Shown here: one piece after another, positions 44,397-53,467 of the stretch
Layout: every line of letters starts with the position of its first letter
Position numbering within the stretch: position 1 is the stretch's first letter
Assembly (NCBI GenBank): GCA_017522135.1
Contig: JAFXAB010000014.1
Coordinates: forward strand, 1-64,000
Direction: 5' to 3'
DNA from: Bacteroidaceae bacterium
GTDB lineage: Bacteria; Bacteroidota; Bacteroidia; Bacteroidales; Barnesiellaceae_A
Length of the DNA stretch: 64,000 nucleotides
Program-made: the position numbers and the translations under genes
Notes under the pieces: model-generated
Seen by the model: the letters and a program-made list of their open reading frames with translations, nothing else
Database searches by the model: none
What the model was told of the DNA's origin: nothing

Positions 44397-47300
44397 GGCA
44401 CAATCGTCTCCTCCTCTTCGGGTGTTTGCGGTACTATATTACCAATGGGGGTATAATTGATTTTGACACCCTCTTCGGTCGACTCGCTATCCCCTTTTGT
44501 CTGTTTAGCTTTATTCTCTACTTTAGGTTTGCGCCTGAAGAAATCGAGCAATGATTGTACCTGCTTGCGATACATAAAGCCAATACCGGTCTGCGTTATT
44601 TCACCCTCTATGATACTTTCGTATCCTGTTTGTCGGAACACCTTAAGATACATATTTTCTCGCTTATCGAGACGATATTCCAACGATATATCGTCAATAA
44701 GGTTTTCGCTCAGGTTTTGAGTTACATCTTGGTTTGATGCATAACTACCTCCCACAACCACCTTTAGGCGGTTGTCAAGAAGAGTCTTGGAGAATTGGTA
44801 TGAATAGTCGGTGCGTTGAGTACCTGTTCCGTCAATACCATAGTTGTCTATACCAAAGGTAAGATCTACCCCCCGCAATGTACGTTGCGCCCACGTATTC
44901 AGCTCATACTCAAGAAACATGTTGAGAGGGTCGTTTATCGAATAGTTATCTACTGCCGTAGCCAGGTCATTATATGAGTTATACAACAACATATTCAATG
45001 CCTTTGTTTCGCGTTGCTCGGCGGTAAGTGACTGCAATTCGTTGTCTATGGTGATGTCGTCACTTGTTTTAAGGTCAAACGCTATATCGAGGTTTTTGAG
45101 TGTATTGGAAAGTTTAATAGAAACATCAAAATCTACCAGACGCGACTCATCACCACTCTTTACCGACGAGCGCTGTGTTTGTACCGCTGTAATATTGAAC
45201 AAAGGATCAAGCATCTCACCATTCCACGACACATAGCTGCCATCTTGAATATTGAATATCTTCTGCGATATAATGGGCGGTGTGTAACGTACAAAGCCTC
45301 CGGAGAGACTGTAACGTCCCGACACTCGATTATCACCCAGAGCCGTAGCAGTATAGAGCAACTCTCCACCACCTACAAGGTCGACCCTGTTCTTCCCATC
45401 AACCGATAGATTTACACCCAACTGCACACCTTCATCAATATCTATACCAATGGTAGCGGCAAAGTTATTGGAGCGTTTTTCAAACTTCTCATTACTCTTA
45501 TTGGCAGCCACAGTATCGGTAAAAGACACAAAACTCACCATATCGGAATAATCGGTACTCGACAATGACGAGCCACTTTGCATTACATAGGTAGCATTTG
45601 TTCCCGACAACAACGATACACCTCCCATTACTTTCATATCATTCAGTGTACCTTTTACACTGATATCTATATCGGTAAATACCGAACCATATATGATACT
45701 CGAACGATTTTCCTTGACACCTATAGGCTGGAAATTCTCGCCATGGATGGTGAGATTTACACCTATATTATCGAGATGCTCAAAGTCTACAGTGCCATCT
45801 ATATTGAGCGGATTGTTATTGACTCCTCTTATATAGTAGTTGTCAAATGACAATCGGCTGTTGTGTATCATAACTTTATCATCACTCAATGCAAGCGATG
45901 CCCCTACTTGATTAAATTGCATCGTAGCCTTGTCAAATCGGACATTTCCATTGACAACAGGTGCATCCAACGTACCCGTAACCGATAGCTTGCTATTGAG
46001 TTCTCCTGCAAAGACTCCCATATTGGGCGAGAAGAATGCATTGGCTACCGACAACGGCAACTTATCTATTACTATTTCGCCTTCTATAGGCTTATGCTCT
46101 CCAACGCCCAAATATGCTGTAAGTTCAAGCACATCATTGCCATCATGCGTCATGACAGCCTTTACATCATTTCCACCCTCATCATCCAATACATACTCAA
46201 GGTCGGCTTGCAATGTTCCTATATGCGTGCCATTATACGTATAATCTACGATATCTAATGCACCGGAGGCTTCTATTCCTTTGGGGGGCATATCTACATA
46301 CACATTTGCCGACAAGTTGCCCGACATAGGAGCCACCAACGACGATACGGTGAGCCAATCGGCCAACTCCACATTCTGCAAGTCTACATGCACACCACTC
46401 ACCTCCTTATTTCGTCGACTCTCGGTATCAATAAATAGGTGACTGTCACCATATGAAATTTGCACATTGGCATCTATCGTATGCTCGACATGATTGATAG
46501 ACAATAGATTATCTTTATTCAGCAACCACTTCTTATAACCGATGATAGGCTCTTTGGGACCGAAAGTGAGTTGTACAACATCGCCCAAGAAATCTATTTT
46601 ACAACCAAACAAGAAACCTATCTCTTGCTTACGGTTACTCTGCAAGCAATAGAGTCTTGTGCTATTACCCGACAAGAAACCCTCGACGTGCATATGAGCC
46701 ATCTCGTCCATATTTCCGGGGCGGTTGCCCAGAGCCAAACGATAGTTCAATCGCTCTTGATTTTCGTAAGCCTCTACTGTGACTGTATCGAGCAACATTC
46801 CCGATATCTCCAACCTATTTACTACCCCTGAGAGGTTAAACAGCGAATCGTTTGAGGCCTCCAAGTCAAGATTGGCAAGACGCATACCTTTGCTGTTGAT
46901 ATACTGCTGCACAACATTATTGCCTTGCATCTGAGCTATAAACACAAATGGAGGCAACCCTCGGTGCAACTCATCCATATCCAACCGTTGTGTTTGCAAG
47001 ACAGTATCTACCAAATGTGTAAGACGCTCGAAGCTGGGTTGCAGATTTTTCAGGCCTGTATCGGACGACAGATTTACAAGCATATCGCCCGTACGCACAT
47101 CTATATAACTATATGTTACATCACTTGCCGCCAAAAGTGACACATTGCCGGCCTTGTAACGATACTCTTCCATCCCTACAGAAAGGTCGCTTATCATCAC
47201 ATCGGCCTGTATGATACTATCGACATTAGACAACACCATTTCGGCTTGAAGATTGGCAGCTACATCAAAGGGCTCTTGAGAGAAATTAAGAGCTTTCATA

Positions 47301-49234
47301 TCTACCATACCCATCTGCATCGTCATGCTGGCAGTGAGCAAGTCACTCATAAACTTTCCGTGCGCATCTATATTTACATCAAGCTCTTTCTGCTTGCTTT
47401 CCACGCTCAATGCCCATTGTTTCTCTACAGCCTCGGCCTTGATATCAATATCACGATATAGATAGTGACGATATTCAAGGGTATCGAGATGAATATGCGC
47501 ATTTACAGCCATCGCCGGATTTTTCAGTGAGAAATGTGCTCCGCTCAACTCGGCCTGTGCTGTTAATGACCCAATAGTATCTCCTTGCATAAATACACCC
47601 ATGGGCAACTTATCTACTTTTACGCCGACTTTATATCTCTCATTATCGATATTATACATTGCACTTGCACATATATCACCACCAAGGCATTGCACATCGG
47701 CATCGGCTACAACACTACTACCGGACACATGCGCATTGATGTGGGCACTCATCGGTTGCGCAACAATATGTTGCGCCATAAGTGTGTCGGGAAGATAATT
47801 TTCGAGAGAAAATTGGCCGGCTGTTCGCAATATACAGGATACATTCATATTGCGTCTTTGCTCATCCATCGGATTGCTCAGCCGAGCATGTGTATCGAGC
47901 GTAAAAACACCCATTTGTGACAAATTGAACTTATCTACAACCATATCACGGGCAACACCATCAATATCGATATTGGCGGTAATCACTTCGTGTATGGGCA
48001 ATAATGATTGCCGACGGGTAGAGTGTATATAATACTGCGAAGCATCGGGATAGATATAATTGATGTCACGACACGACACATGGGCTTGAGCCAGCAAGCG
48101 CAATCGAGCATCGGCATTATTCTCTAAGATGCTCATATCGACATCGGCCGATGCCGAAAGGTCGCTAAAGGGAGTTTTCAACACAAAATCGGATAGTGTT
48201 ATCTCACCGGCTTCGGTCATGGCAAAACGACATTGTGCCTGTGTAATACAAAGCCCTGAACGTTCATACATCGAGAGGCTGTCAAGCGACAAATGCAATT
48301 CGCTACCTCTATTATAAATATCGGACAACTGCAAGTTGATGCTACTTGCCTCAATGTGTGTAAAGTCCAACCCCGATGCAGGTTGCGCAGTAGAGGTTAT
48401 ATAGGCAACACTATTATCTGTCATATTTACCTTACCCACTCGCACATCCCATGGTTGCGACGAAGTCGTATCGGCCGGCATATCGACTTCGGTCGAGGTA
48501 CTCTCTTCGTTCAATGGATAGGCCACATAACGATAATTGCCCTGCACAATCTCTACCGCCTGCACATCAACACTCTGACCGTCAAGTGATATATTGGCTT
48601 CTACAAGCCGTCCATCGCCCATATTCACCTGCAACGTGTCAAAAACACCGGGCATAGCCACCGTAAAATCGACATGCGACATGTGCAGGCTCTCCAACTC
48701 TACGTTCCATGCTTGAGTTGCACTTGTATCTTGAGCAACGGTATCGGGGAGAGATCGATACATCAACTCCACAGCCGAATTGTCAAGTACAATTGCACCG
48801 ACACTTACTTTATTATCCGAAAGGCCTATCTTACCATCCGACAAAGCCACCCTACCTATCTCAGCAATAAGGTTTATAGACGAATCGGAAGTAATATAAC
48901 TGGCATGAGCATCATGCAACGAAATATTGCGGACAACAACTTTCTGCGATATCAAAGGCAATAAAGCAACATCGGCTTGCAACTCGCCGGCGGAAACCAT
49001 CGTATCACACCCGGCAGTAGTCAGTACGACATCATGCAGAGCCAGTCGCAGGGGGAATTTTAAGGAAAAACGTTCCACCGACAATCCCATTGGTGTATAC
49101 TCTCCCACCCACTGCTCGGCATAGTTGATAACAGCACGTTGCACCGGAGGCATATACACCGACAAGGGTAGCAACACAAATAGTATTGCCATCACTCCGA
49201 AAAGAATAGATATTTTCTTCAGCCTACGTGTCAT
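44393..49234 (-). CDS. tamB: Translocation and assembly module protein TamB
   Basis: 1613 residues. A single N-terminal transmembrane helix (ISILFGVMAILFVLLPLSVY) anchors it in the inner membrane. A long repetitive beta-taco body of AsmA-like strands spans the periplasm. The C-terminal DUF490 domain covers about 1250-1560 (VNGNVRFDKATMQFNQVGAS, LGVNLSVDGKNRVDLVGGGE, RLKVVVGGSYA). After it comes a Lys-rich tail (RRKPKVENKAKQTKGDSEST). Proteins of this type form lipid-conducting or barrel-assembly bridges with TamA/TamL. It is followed by tamL with coupled translation. Longest gene in the window; the frame is intact from end to end. Confidence 0.93.
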   Translation of the reverse strand: MTRRLKKISILFGVMAILFVLLPLSVYMPPVQRAVINYAEQWVGEYTPMGLSVERFSLKFPLRLALHDVVLTTAGCDTMVSAGELQADVALLPLISQKVVVRNISLHDAHASYITSDSSINLIAEIGRVALSDGKIGLSDNKVSVGAIVLDNSAVELMYRSLPDTVAQDTSATQAWNVELESLHMSHVDFTVAMPGVFDTLQVNMGDGRLVEANISLDGQSVDVQAVEIVQGNYRYVAYPLNEESTSTEVDMPADTTSSQPWDVRVGKVNMTDNSVAYITSTAQPASGLDFTHIEASSINLQLSDIYNRGSELHLSLDSLSMYERSGLCITQAQCRFAMTEAGEITLSDFVLKTPFSDLSASADVDMSILENNADARLRLLAQAHVSCRDINYIYPDASQYYIHSTRRQSLLPIHEVITANIDIDGVARDMVVDKFNLSQMGVFTLDTHARLSNPMDEQRRNMNVSCILRTAGQFSLENYLPDTLMAQHIVAQPMSAHINAHVSGSSVVADADVQCLGGDICASAMYNIDNERYKVGVKVDKLPMGVFMQGDTIGSLTAQAELSGAHFSLKNPAMAVNAHIHLDTLEYRHYLYRDIDIKAEAVEKQWALSVESKQKELDVNIDAHGKFMSDLLTASMTMQMGMVDMKALNFSQEPFDVAANLQAEMVLSNVDSIIQADVMISDLSVGMEEYRYKAGNVSLLAASDVTYSYIDVRTGDMLVNLSSDTGLKNLQPSFERLTHLVDTVLQTQRLDMDELHRGLPPFVFIAQMQGNNVVQQYINSKGMRLANLDLEASNDSLFNLSGVVNRLEISGMLLDTVTVEAYENQERLNYRLALGNRPGNMDEMAHMHVEGFLSGNSTRLYCLQSNRKQEIGFLFGCKIDFLGDVVQLTFGPKEPIIGYKKWLLNKDNLLSINHVEHTIDANVQISYGDSHLFIDTESRRNKEVSGVHVDLQNVELADWLTVSSLVAPMSGNLSANVYVDMPPKGIEASGALDIVDYTYNGTHIGTLQADLEYVLDDEGGNDVKAVMTHDGNDVLELTAYLGVGEHKPIEGEIVIDKLPLSVANAFFSPNMGVFAGELNSKLSVTGTLDAPVVNGNVRFDKATMQFNQVGASLALSDDKVMIHNSRLSFDNYYIRGVNNNPLNIDGTVDFEHLDNIGVNLTIHGENFQPIGVKENRSSIIYGSVFTDIDISVKGTLNDMKVMGGVSLLSGTNATYVMQSGSSLSSTDYSDMVSFVSFTDTVAANKSNEKFEKRSNNFAATIGIDIDEGVQLGVNLSVDGKNRVDLVGGGELLYTATALGDNRVSGRYSLSGGFVRYTPPIISQKIFNIQDGSYVSWNGEMLDPLFNITAVQTQRSSVKSGDESRLVDFDVSIKLSNTLKNLDIAFDLKTSDDITIDNELQSLTAEQRETKALNMLLYNSYNDLATAVDNYSINDPLNMFLEYELNTWAQRTLRGVDLTFGIDNYGIDGTGTQRTDYSYQFSKTLLDNRLKVVVGGSYASNQDVTQNLSENLIDDISLEYRLDKRENMYLKVFRQTGYESIIEGEITQTGIGFMYRKQVQSLLDFFRRKPKVENKAKQTKGDSESTEEGVKINYTPIGNIVPQTPEEEETIVP

Positions 49235-49352
49235 TTCATCTCAAAAACCACTGTTTAACAACTTTAAGCCACTCTTGCCACTTGCTTGAAAAACATTTAG
49301 CAGTCTGTTTTGTTTGTTCTATAGTAACCTGTAAAAATTCAATTGTAAAAGT

Positions 49353-49814
49353 ATGAAAAATTTATGGATTAATGGACTTTTATCGGCTTTCTTTATCAGT
49401 ATTTCGATTTTTGTCTATGCCGACAGACGAGAAAAAGAGATAAAAACCGAAAATTTACCTCAAAACGTACAACAATTCATATCATCACAATTCGGCAACG
49501 AAGAGATTGTCGGAGCACGAGTTGTGAAATATGGTTATCACAAAGTAATGCTAACCAACGGATATGAAGCACTCTTTGACCGTGAAGGCAAGTGGTTGGA
49601 GATTGATAATGAATATAATCATGCCCTACCATCTACAATCGTAACATTGCTACCTCAACAGGCACAAAAATATATAGCCGAAAATTACCCCGACTGTAAG
49701 GTGTGTGGCATTGAGCGCAATAGACATGGGTATGAAGTAGAGACAACAGGAAGCCAACCTATGAAGATACGATTTGCCCCTGATGGAACTTACATCAATA
49801 AAGAGTATGATTGA
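49353..49814 (+). CDS. Secreted PepSY-like protein
   Basis: 153 residues with a signal peptide (LLSAFFISISIFVYA). Two PepSY-like (BLIP-like) repeats follow: one at about 37-87 (LPQNVQQFISSQFGNEEIVG then YEALFDREGKWLEI) and one at about 95-150 (LPQQAQKYIAENYPDCKVCG then MKIRFAPDGTYI). Such small periplasmic proteins occur in many copies in Bacteroidota; a function in binding or inhibiting periplasmic partners is proposed but unproven. Monocistronic, divergent from tamB, with a terminator hairpin behind it. Confidence 0.82.
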   Translation: MKNLWINGLLSAFFISISIFVYADRREKEIKTENLPQNVQQFISSQFGNEEIVGARVVKYGYHKVMLTNGYEALFDREGKWLEIDNEYNHALPSTIVTLLPQQAQKYIAENYPDCKVCGIERNRHGYEVETTGSQPMKIRFAPDGTYINKEYD

Positions 49815-49835
49815 TAAACCTTCAGACACAACCAA

Positions 49836-49885
49836 CAAGAGACTGTATCAAGAGTGTAGAATAGCATTTTCGACACAGTCTCTTG
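49836..49885. terminator. Terminator between the PepSY-like and thioesterase genes
   Basis: An 11 bp stem CAAGAGACTGT/ACAGTCTCTTG (49836-49846 with 49875-49885) around a 28-base loop. The convergent neighbours suggest use in both directions. It resembles the GAGGCTGTG hairpins elsewhere in the window. Confidence 0.55.
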
Positions 49886-49909
49886 TGGCATATAATAGCC
49901 ACACATATA

Positions 49910-50674
49910 TCAACCATTGAATGGAATATGTACCGGCTCGAGACGTGGAGCAAAAACAATACGACTGCGACACAATGTGTTGGTTTTGTGTCGCAACTCA
50001 AGAGTATGATCATACTCCGCCTTGATTTCACGGAACACATCTATCTCTATACCGGGACGCGCCTCATGAGCATAAGCTATCTCAAAACGTGCAACACGAT
50101 TATTATCAAACCACTCAAAAGGGTATTGATTGAGCAAATACTCGACATACCGAGAGCTATTGACATGGCGATTGAGATCTATATCGCTATATCGCACTAC
50201 AAACGAGTCTATCTTCTCACCCTCCTCAACACGCATACGAGTAGGAGGCTCTATCGGGCAAGAACGCTCAAGTACAAGCGTGCGCAACTCGTTAAGTTCT
50301 TCCATATTGGCCGTACGACGAGCCTCAAGGTCGAGCACCAACCATATAGTACGAGCATATCCACACACCTCGCCACGACTATCCAAAATAGCCATGTTGC
50401 GAGTTGAGAAACGAGTATTATAATCCTCGATCCACGTCTCAAGAGTATAATTCTCATTGATAGCCGGGAAACGTTTCATCTCAATAGAGAGTCGCGACAA
50501 AACCCAAGCTGTGCGGCTTGCTATCATCTTTTCGTAACCAACGCCCCACGAGTCGGCATGCAACGATGCTACCTTGATAATGCGACCTACCAAGAACGAG
50601 AGTGACATCTCCTGCTGTCCGTTGCACTCTCCGGGGGTAAGTGTAAAAGTTTTTGTATAGAGTTTCTGTTTCAT
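49910..50674 (-). CDS. Acyl-ACP thioesterase
   Basis: 254 residues from ATG 50674 (a TTG at 50701 is rejected). Two tandem hotdog folds of the FatA/FatB-like bacterial acyl-ACP thioesterase family. The first holds the central helix QQEMSLSFLVGRIIKVASLH and the segment IENYTLETWIEDYNTRFS-like INENYTLETWIEDYN. The second holds the signature RYSDIDLNRHVNSSRYVEYL, where Asp, Asn and His are the expected catalytic residues. It releases free fatty acids from ACP, so it could draw on the acpP-fabF pathway. Monocistronic between convergent and divergent neighbours. Confidence 0.9.
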   Translation of the reverse strand: MKQKLYTKTFTLTPGECNGQQEMSLSFLVGRIIKVASLHADSWGVGYEKMIASRTAWVLSRLSIEMKRFPAINENYTLETWIEDYNTRFSTRNMAILDSRGEVCGYARTIWLVLDLEARRTANMEELNELRTLVLERSCPIEPPTRMRVEEGEKIDSFVVRYSDIDLNRHVNSSRYVEYLLNQYPFEWFDNNRVARFEIAYAHEARPGIEIDVFREIKAEYDHTLELRHKTNTLCRSRIVFAPRLEPVHIPFNG

Positions 50675-50766
50675 AGTCCAAGAAAAAGTTACAAACAGCA
50701 ACTGTTTTTTTGCGATGCGAAGATAATAAAATTTCCCAAAATTTCGCGCACACTCCCAATTTGTAT

Positions 50767-50774
50767 TATCTTTG
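50767..50774 (+). promoter_or_regulatory. Promoter -7 box for the second tamL
   Basis: TATCTTTG, 29 bp upstream of ATG 50804. Confidence 0.55.
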
Positions 50775-50803
50775 TATGTTTGTAACTGTCACATGCCTGC
50801 AAG

Positions 50804-53128
50804 ATGAAGCACACACACATATATAGACACTGGTTTGTAAGTATCTTTGTGATGCTTATTGTGTGCATAGTGGCCGGATGCAGCCCCACCCGACATGTAC
50901 CCGAAGGCGAATACCTACTCGACAAGGTAACTATAAAGACCGACAATAAAGATATATCGGCAGGAAGCCTCAAATCGTTTATCCGAACCAACCCCAATTA
51001 TCGTATTCTCGGAGTCTTACCTCTGCAACTCACACTATACAACCTCTCAGGCAAGGATACCACCAACGTCATCAACCGTTGGTTGCGCAACATAGGAAAA
51101 GCTCCCGAGCTATATAGCGAAGAGGCAATGCAATTGTCTTGCAACGAGCTATACAAAGCAATGTCGAATATGGGATATATACATGCCGAGGTTACCGCCG
51201 ACACAATCGTAAAAAATCGACGCATGAATATTACATATAATGTAAAAGCCAATGAGCCATTTTACATCGACACGTTGATTTTTGATTTTCCTCAGGCCGA
51301 CATTGACAGCATTGTGCGATCGCAACCAACCCTCATCAAAGAGGGTATGTTGCTCGACCGCTCACTACTCAACCGAGAACGTGACCGCCTCACCGCACAG
51401 CTACGCAACAACGGATACTTCAACTTTATCAAGGACCACATCACATTCAATGCCGATACATTGGCAACTACTCGTGGTGTAGAGCTATCTGTCACATTAC
51501 GCCCCAAGCCATCGGTGGTAGATGCCCGAAATACCTCATCTTACGACAACTATCACAGATATTATATCAATAAGGTGTATGTCATTACCGACCCACAACT
51601 CAACAGCCTCAACATATCTGACATAGACGTTAGCGATGCCAAGCAGTATGAGCACGTTGATATTCTACACGGTGAAAATCATTACCTTACCGACAGGTCT
51701 ATTGCCGACAACTGCTTTATCATGCCCGGCACCATATATAGCACAGACGACATCAACCGCACATACACTTCGTTCAGACGACTCTCATACTTGAAGAGTA
51801 TCAACATCCGATTTACTCAACATGAGTTGAGCGACGAAAACGACCTTCTGGACTGCTATATCTTCTTGGCTCCGGGTCGTGCTCAAAATATCAGTGCCGA
51901 GCTCGAAGGCACAAACTCCGAAGGCGACTTGGGTATAGCCGCACAACTCTCATATCAACATCGCAACATCTTCAAAGGCTCGGAGATTTTTACAACCGAG
52001 ATACGAGGTGCGTATGAGAGTGTATCGGGTACAATACAAGGCATTATCAACAACCACTATACCGAGCTTGGCGGTCGTCTGGGACTGAAAGTTCCCAAGT
52101 TTGTATTCCCGTTTGTGTCAAACGAATTCAGTCGTCGCATTCTTGCCACAACCGACTTTGACCTATCGCTCAACTTTCAGCAACGCCCCGAGTACACCCG
52201 CATCATTGCCGGTGCAGGATGGCGATACAGCTGGTCTCGAGAAAAGCACCGCCATCGCCTCGACATCCTTGATATCAACTATGTATATCTGCCACAATAT
52301 ATGGAGGGCTTTCTCGAACAAATAGCTCCGGCCAACCCCCTGCTACGCTATAGCTACGAGGATCATTTCATCATGAGTATTGGATATAACTACTATACCA
52401 GCAATTTATCACAAAACTCACCCATGAAAAACGCTCAATTGCGCGACGTATATACACTGCGCTCCTCTATAGAAACAGCAGGTAACATACTCTATGGTAT
52501 ATCAAACGCAATAGGAACGCCCAAAGAAGATGGATATAAAATATTCGGCATACGATACTCCCAATACATAAAGGCAAGCGTAGATTATAGCTTCCTACAC
52601 AGATTTAACAAAAATCACTCGCTGGCCATGCATGCCGGACTGGGTATAGGTGTACCCTATGGCAACTCTACGGTAATGCCGTTTGAAAAAAGATTCTATG
52701 CAGGAGGTGCAAACAGTGTGCGCGGATGGTCGGTACGTTCATTGGGTCCGGGTAGTTACAATGGTTACAACAACTACAACAGCTTCATATATCAATGTGG
52801 CGATATACGCCTCGATCTCAGCATCGAGTACCGTGCCAAATTGTTCTGGAAAGTCGAGTCGGCTATTTTTATAGATGCCGGTAATATATGGACCATAGAC
52901 GAGTACGAGACACAACCCGGTGGAGCTTTCCGCTTTGACTCTTTCTACAAGCAGATAGCATTAGCCTATGGTGTTGGACTTCGACTCAACTTTGGTTTTG
53001 TCGTAATTCGTGCCGACGTGGGTATGAAGGCATACAATCCTGCCGACAACACCGTAAAATGGGCAATAGCCGACCCCAACTTCAAGCGCGACTTTGCTTG
53101 GCACATTACCATCGGTTATCCGTTCTAA
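50804..53128 (+). CDS. Second TamL-type lipoprotein (BamA/TamA family)
   Basis: 774 residues, a paralogue of the 42084 protein. The lipobox CIVAGC gives Cys26. The N-terminal mature region shares the family start SPTRHVPEGEYLLDKVTIKT and three POTRA-like domains (about 40-350). The Omp85 barrel contains FYAGGANSVRGW near 630 and ends in WHITIGYPF, matching the other copy's ending. It has no TamB of its own nearby. It is transcribed alone from a TATCTTTG promoter 1.6 kb beyond the tamB start. It may share TamB or act with a distant AsmA-like partner. Confidence 0.88.
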   Translation: MKHTHIYRHWFVSIFVMLIVCIVAGCSPTRHVPEGEYLLDKVTIKTDNKDISAGSLKSFIRTNPNYRILGVLPLQLTLYNLSGKDTTNVINRWLRNIGKAPELYSEEAMQLSCNELYKAMSNMGYIHAEVTADTIVKNRRMNITYNVKANEPFYIDTLIFDFPQADIDSIVRSQPTLIKEGMLLDRSLLNRERDRLTAQLRNNGYFNFIKDHITFNADTLATTRGVELSVTLRPKPSVVDARNTSSYDNYHRYYINKVYVITDPQLNSLNISDIDVSDAKQYEHVDILHGENHYLTDRSIADNCFIMPGTIYSTDDINRTYTSFRRLSYLKSINIRFTQHELSDENDLLDCYIFLAPGRAQNISAELEGTNSEGDLGIAAQLSYQHRNIFKGSEIFTTEIRGAYESVSGTIQGIINNHYTELGGRLGLKVPKFVFPFVSNEFSRRILATTDFDLSLNFQQRPEYTRIIAGAGWRYSWSREKHRHRLDILDINYVYLPQYMEGFLEQIAPANPLLRYSYEDHFIMSIGYNYYTSNLSQNSPMKNAQLRDVYTLRSSIETAGNILYGISNAIGTPKEDGYKIFGIRYSQYIKASVDYSFLHRFNKNHSLAMHAGLGIGVPYGNSTVMPFEKRFYAGGANSVRGWSVRSLGPGSYNGYNNYNSFIYQCGDIRLDLSIEYRAKLFWKVESAIFIDAGNIWTIDEYETQPGGAFRFDSFYKQIALAYGVGLRLNFGFVVIRADVGMKAYNPADNTVKWAIADPNFKRDFAWHITIGYPF

Positions 53129-53235
53129 CAAATGGTACACAAGCCTCAACCGCCTCAAGCAACAGAAAATGAATAGAATTTGCTATAGTTTTCACAATTT
53201 TCAACTTCCTATTTTCATATTTCAATTTTAATGCT

Positions 53236-53243
53236 TACCTTTG
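53236..53243 (+). promoter_or_regulatory. Promoter -7 box for tRNA-Arg
   Basis: TACCTTTG, 16 bp upstream of the tRNA 5' end. Confidence 0.55.
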
Positions 53244-53259
53244 CATCGCTTTTTAGGTC

Positions 53260-53333
53260 GGTTGAGTAGCTCAGCTGGATAGAGCAACAGCCTTCTAAGC
53301 TGTGGGTCCAGGGTTCGAATCCCTGCTCAATCA
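53260..53333 (+). tRNA. tRNA-Arg (anticodon TCT)
   Basis: Acceptor GGTTGAG/CTCAATC (one G-T pair), D arm GCTC/GAGC, anticodon arm ACAGC-CTTCTAA-GCTGT giving TCT, T arm CAGGG-TTCGAAT-CCCTG, discriminator A. The CCA is not encoded. Confidence 0.97.
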
Positions 53334-53339
53334 CAATCG

Positions 53340-53374
53340 ACAGCCATCTTGCACACCAAGGTGGCTGTTTTTTT
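53340..53374 (+). terminator. Terminator of tRNA-Arg
   Basis: A 12 bp stem with one G-T pair (53340-53351 with 53357-53368), a 5-base loop and a run of seven T. Its 3' half recurs at 60834-60849. Confidence 0.88.
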
Positions 53375-53402
53375 CATTCATGGCTATGCACACCTAAAAA
53401 AA

Positions 53403-53437
53403 CAAACCCAAACGTCATGCCGATACGTTTGGGTTTG
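53403..53437 (-). terminator. Terminator of the 53468 gene
   Basis: A perfect 13 bp stem (53403-53415 with 53425-53437; core CAAACCCAAACGT) followed on the minus strand by a T-run. Confidence 0.82.
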
Positions 53438-53467
53438 CTCAATTTAACCTATTAGCTTATGAAAAAA

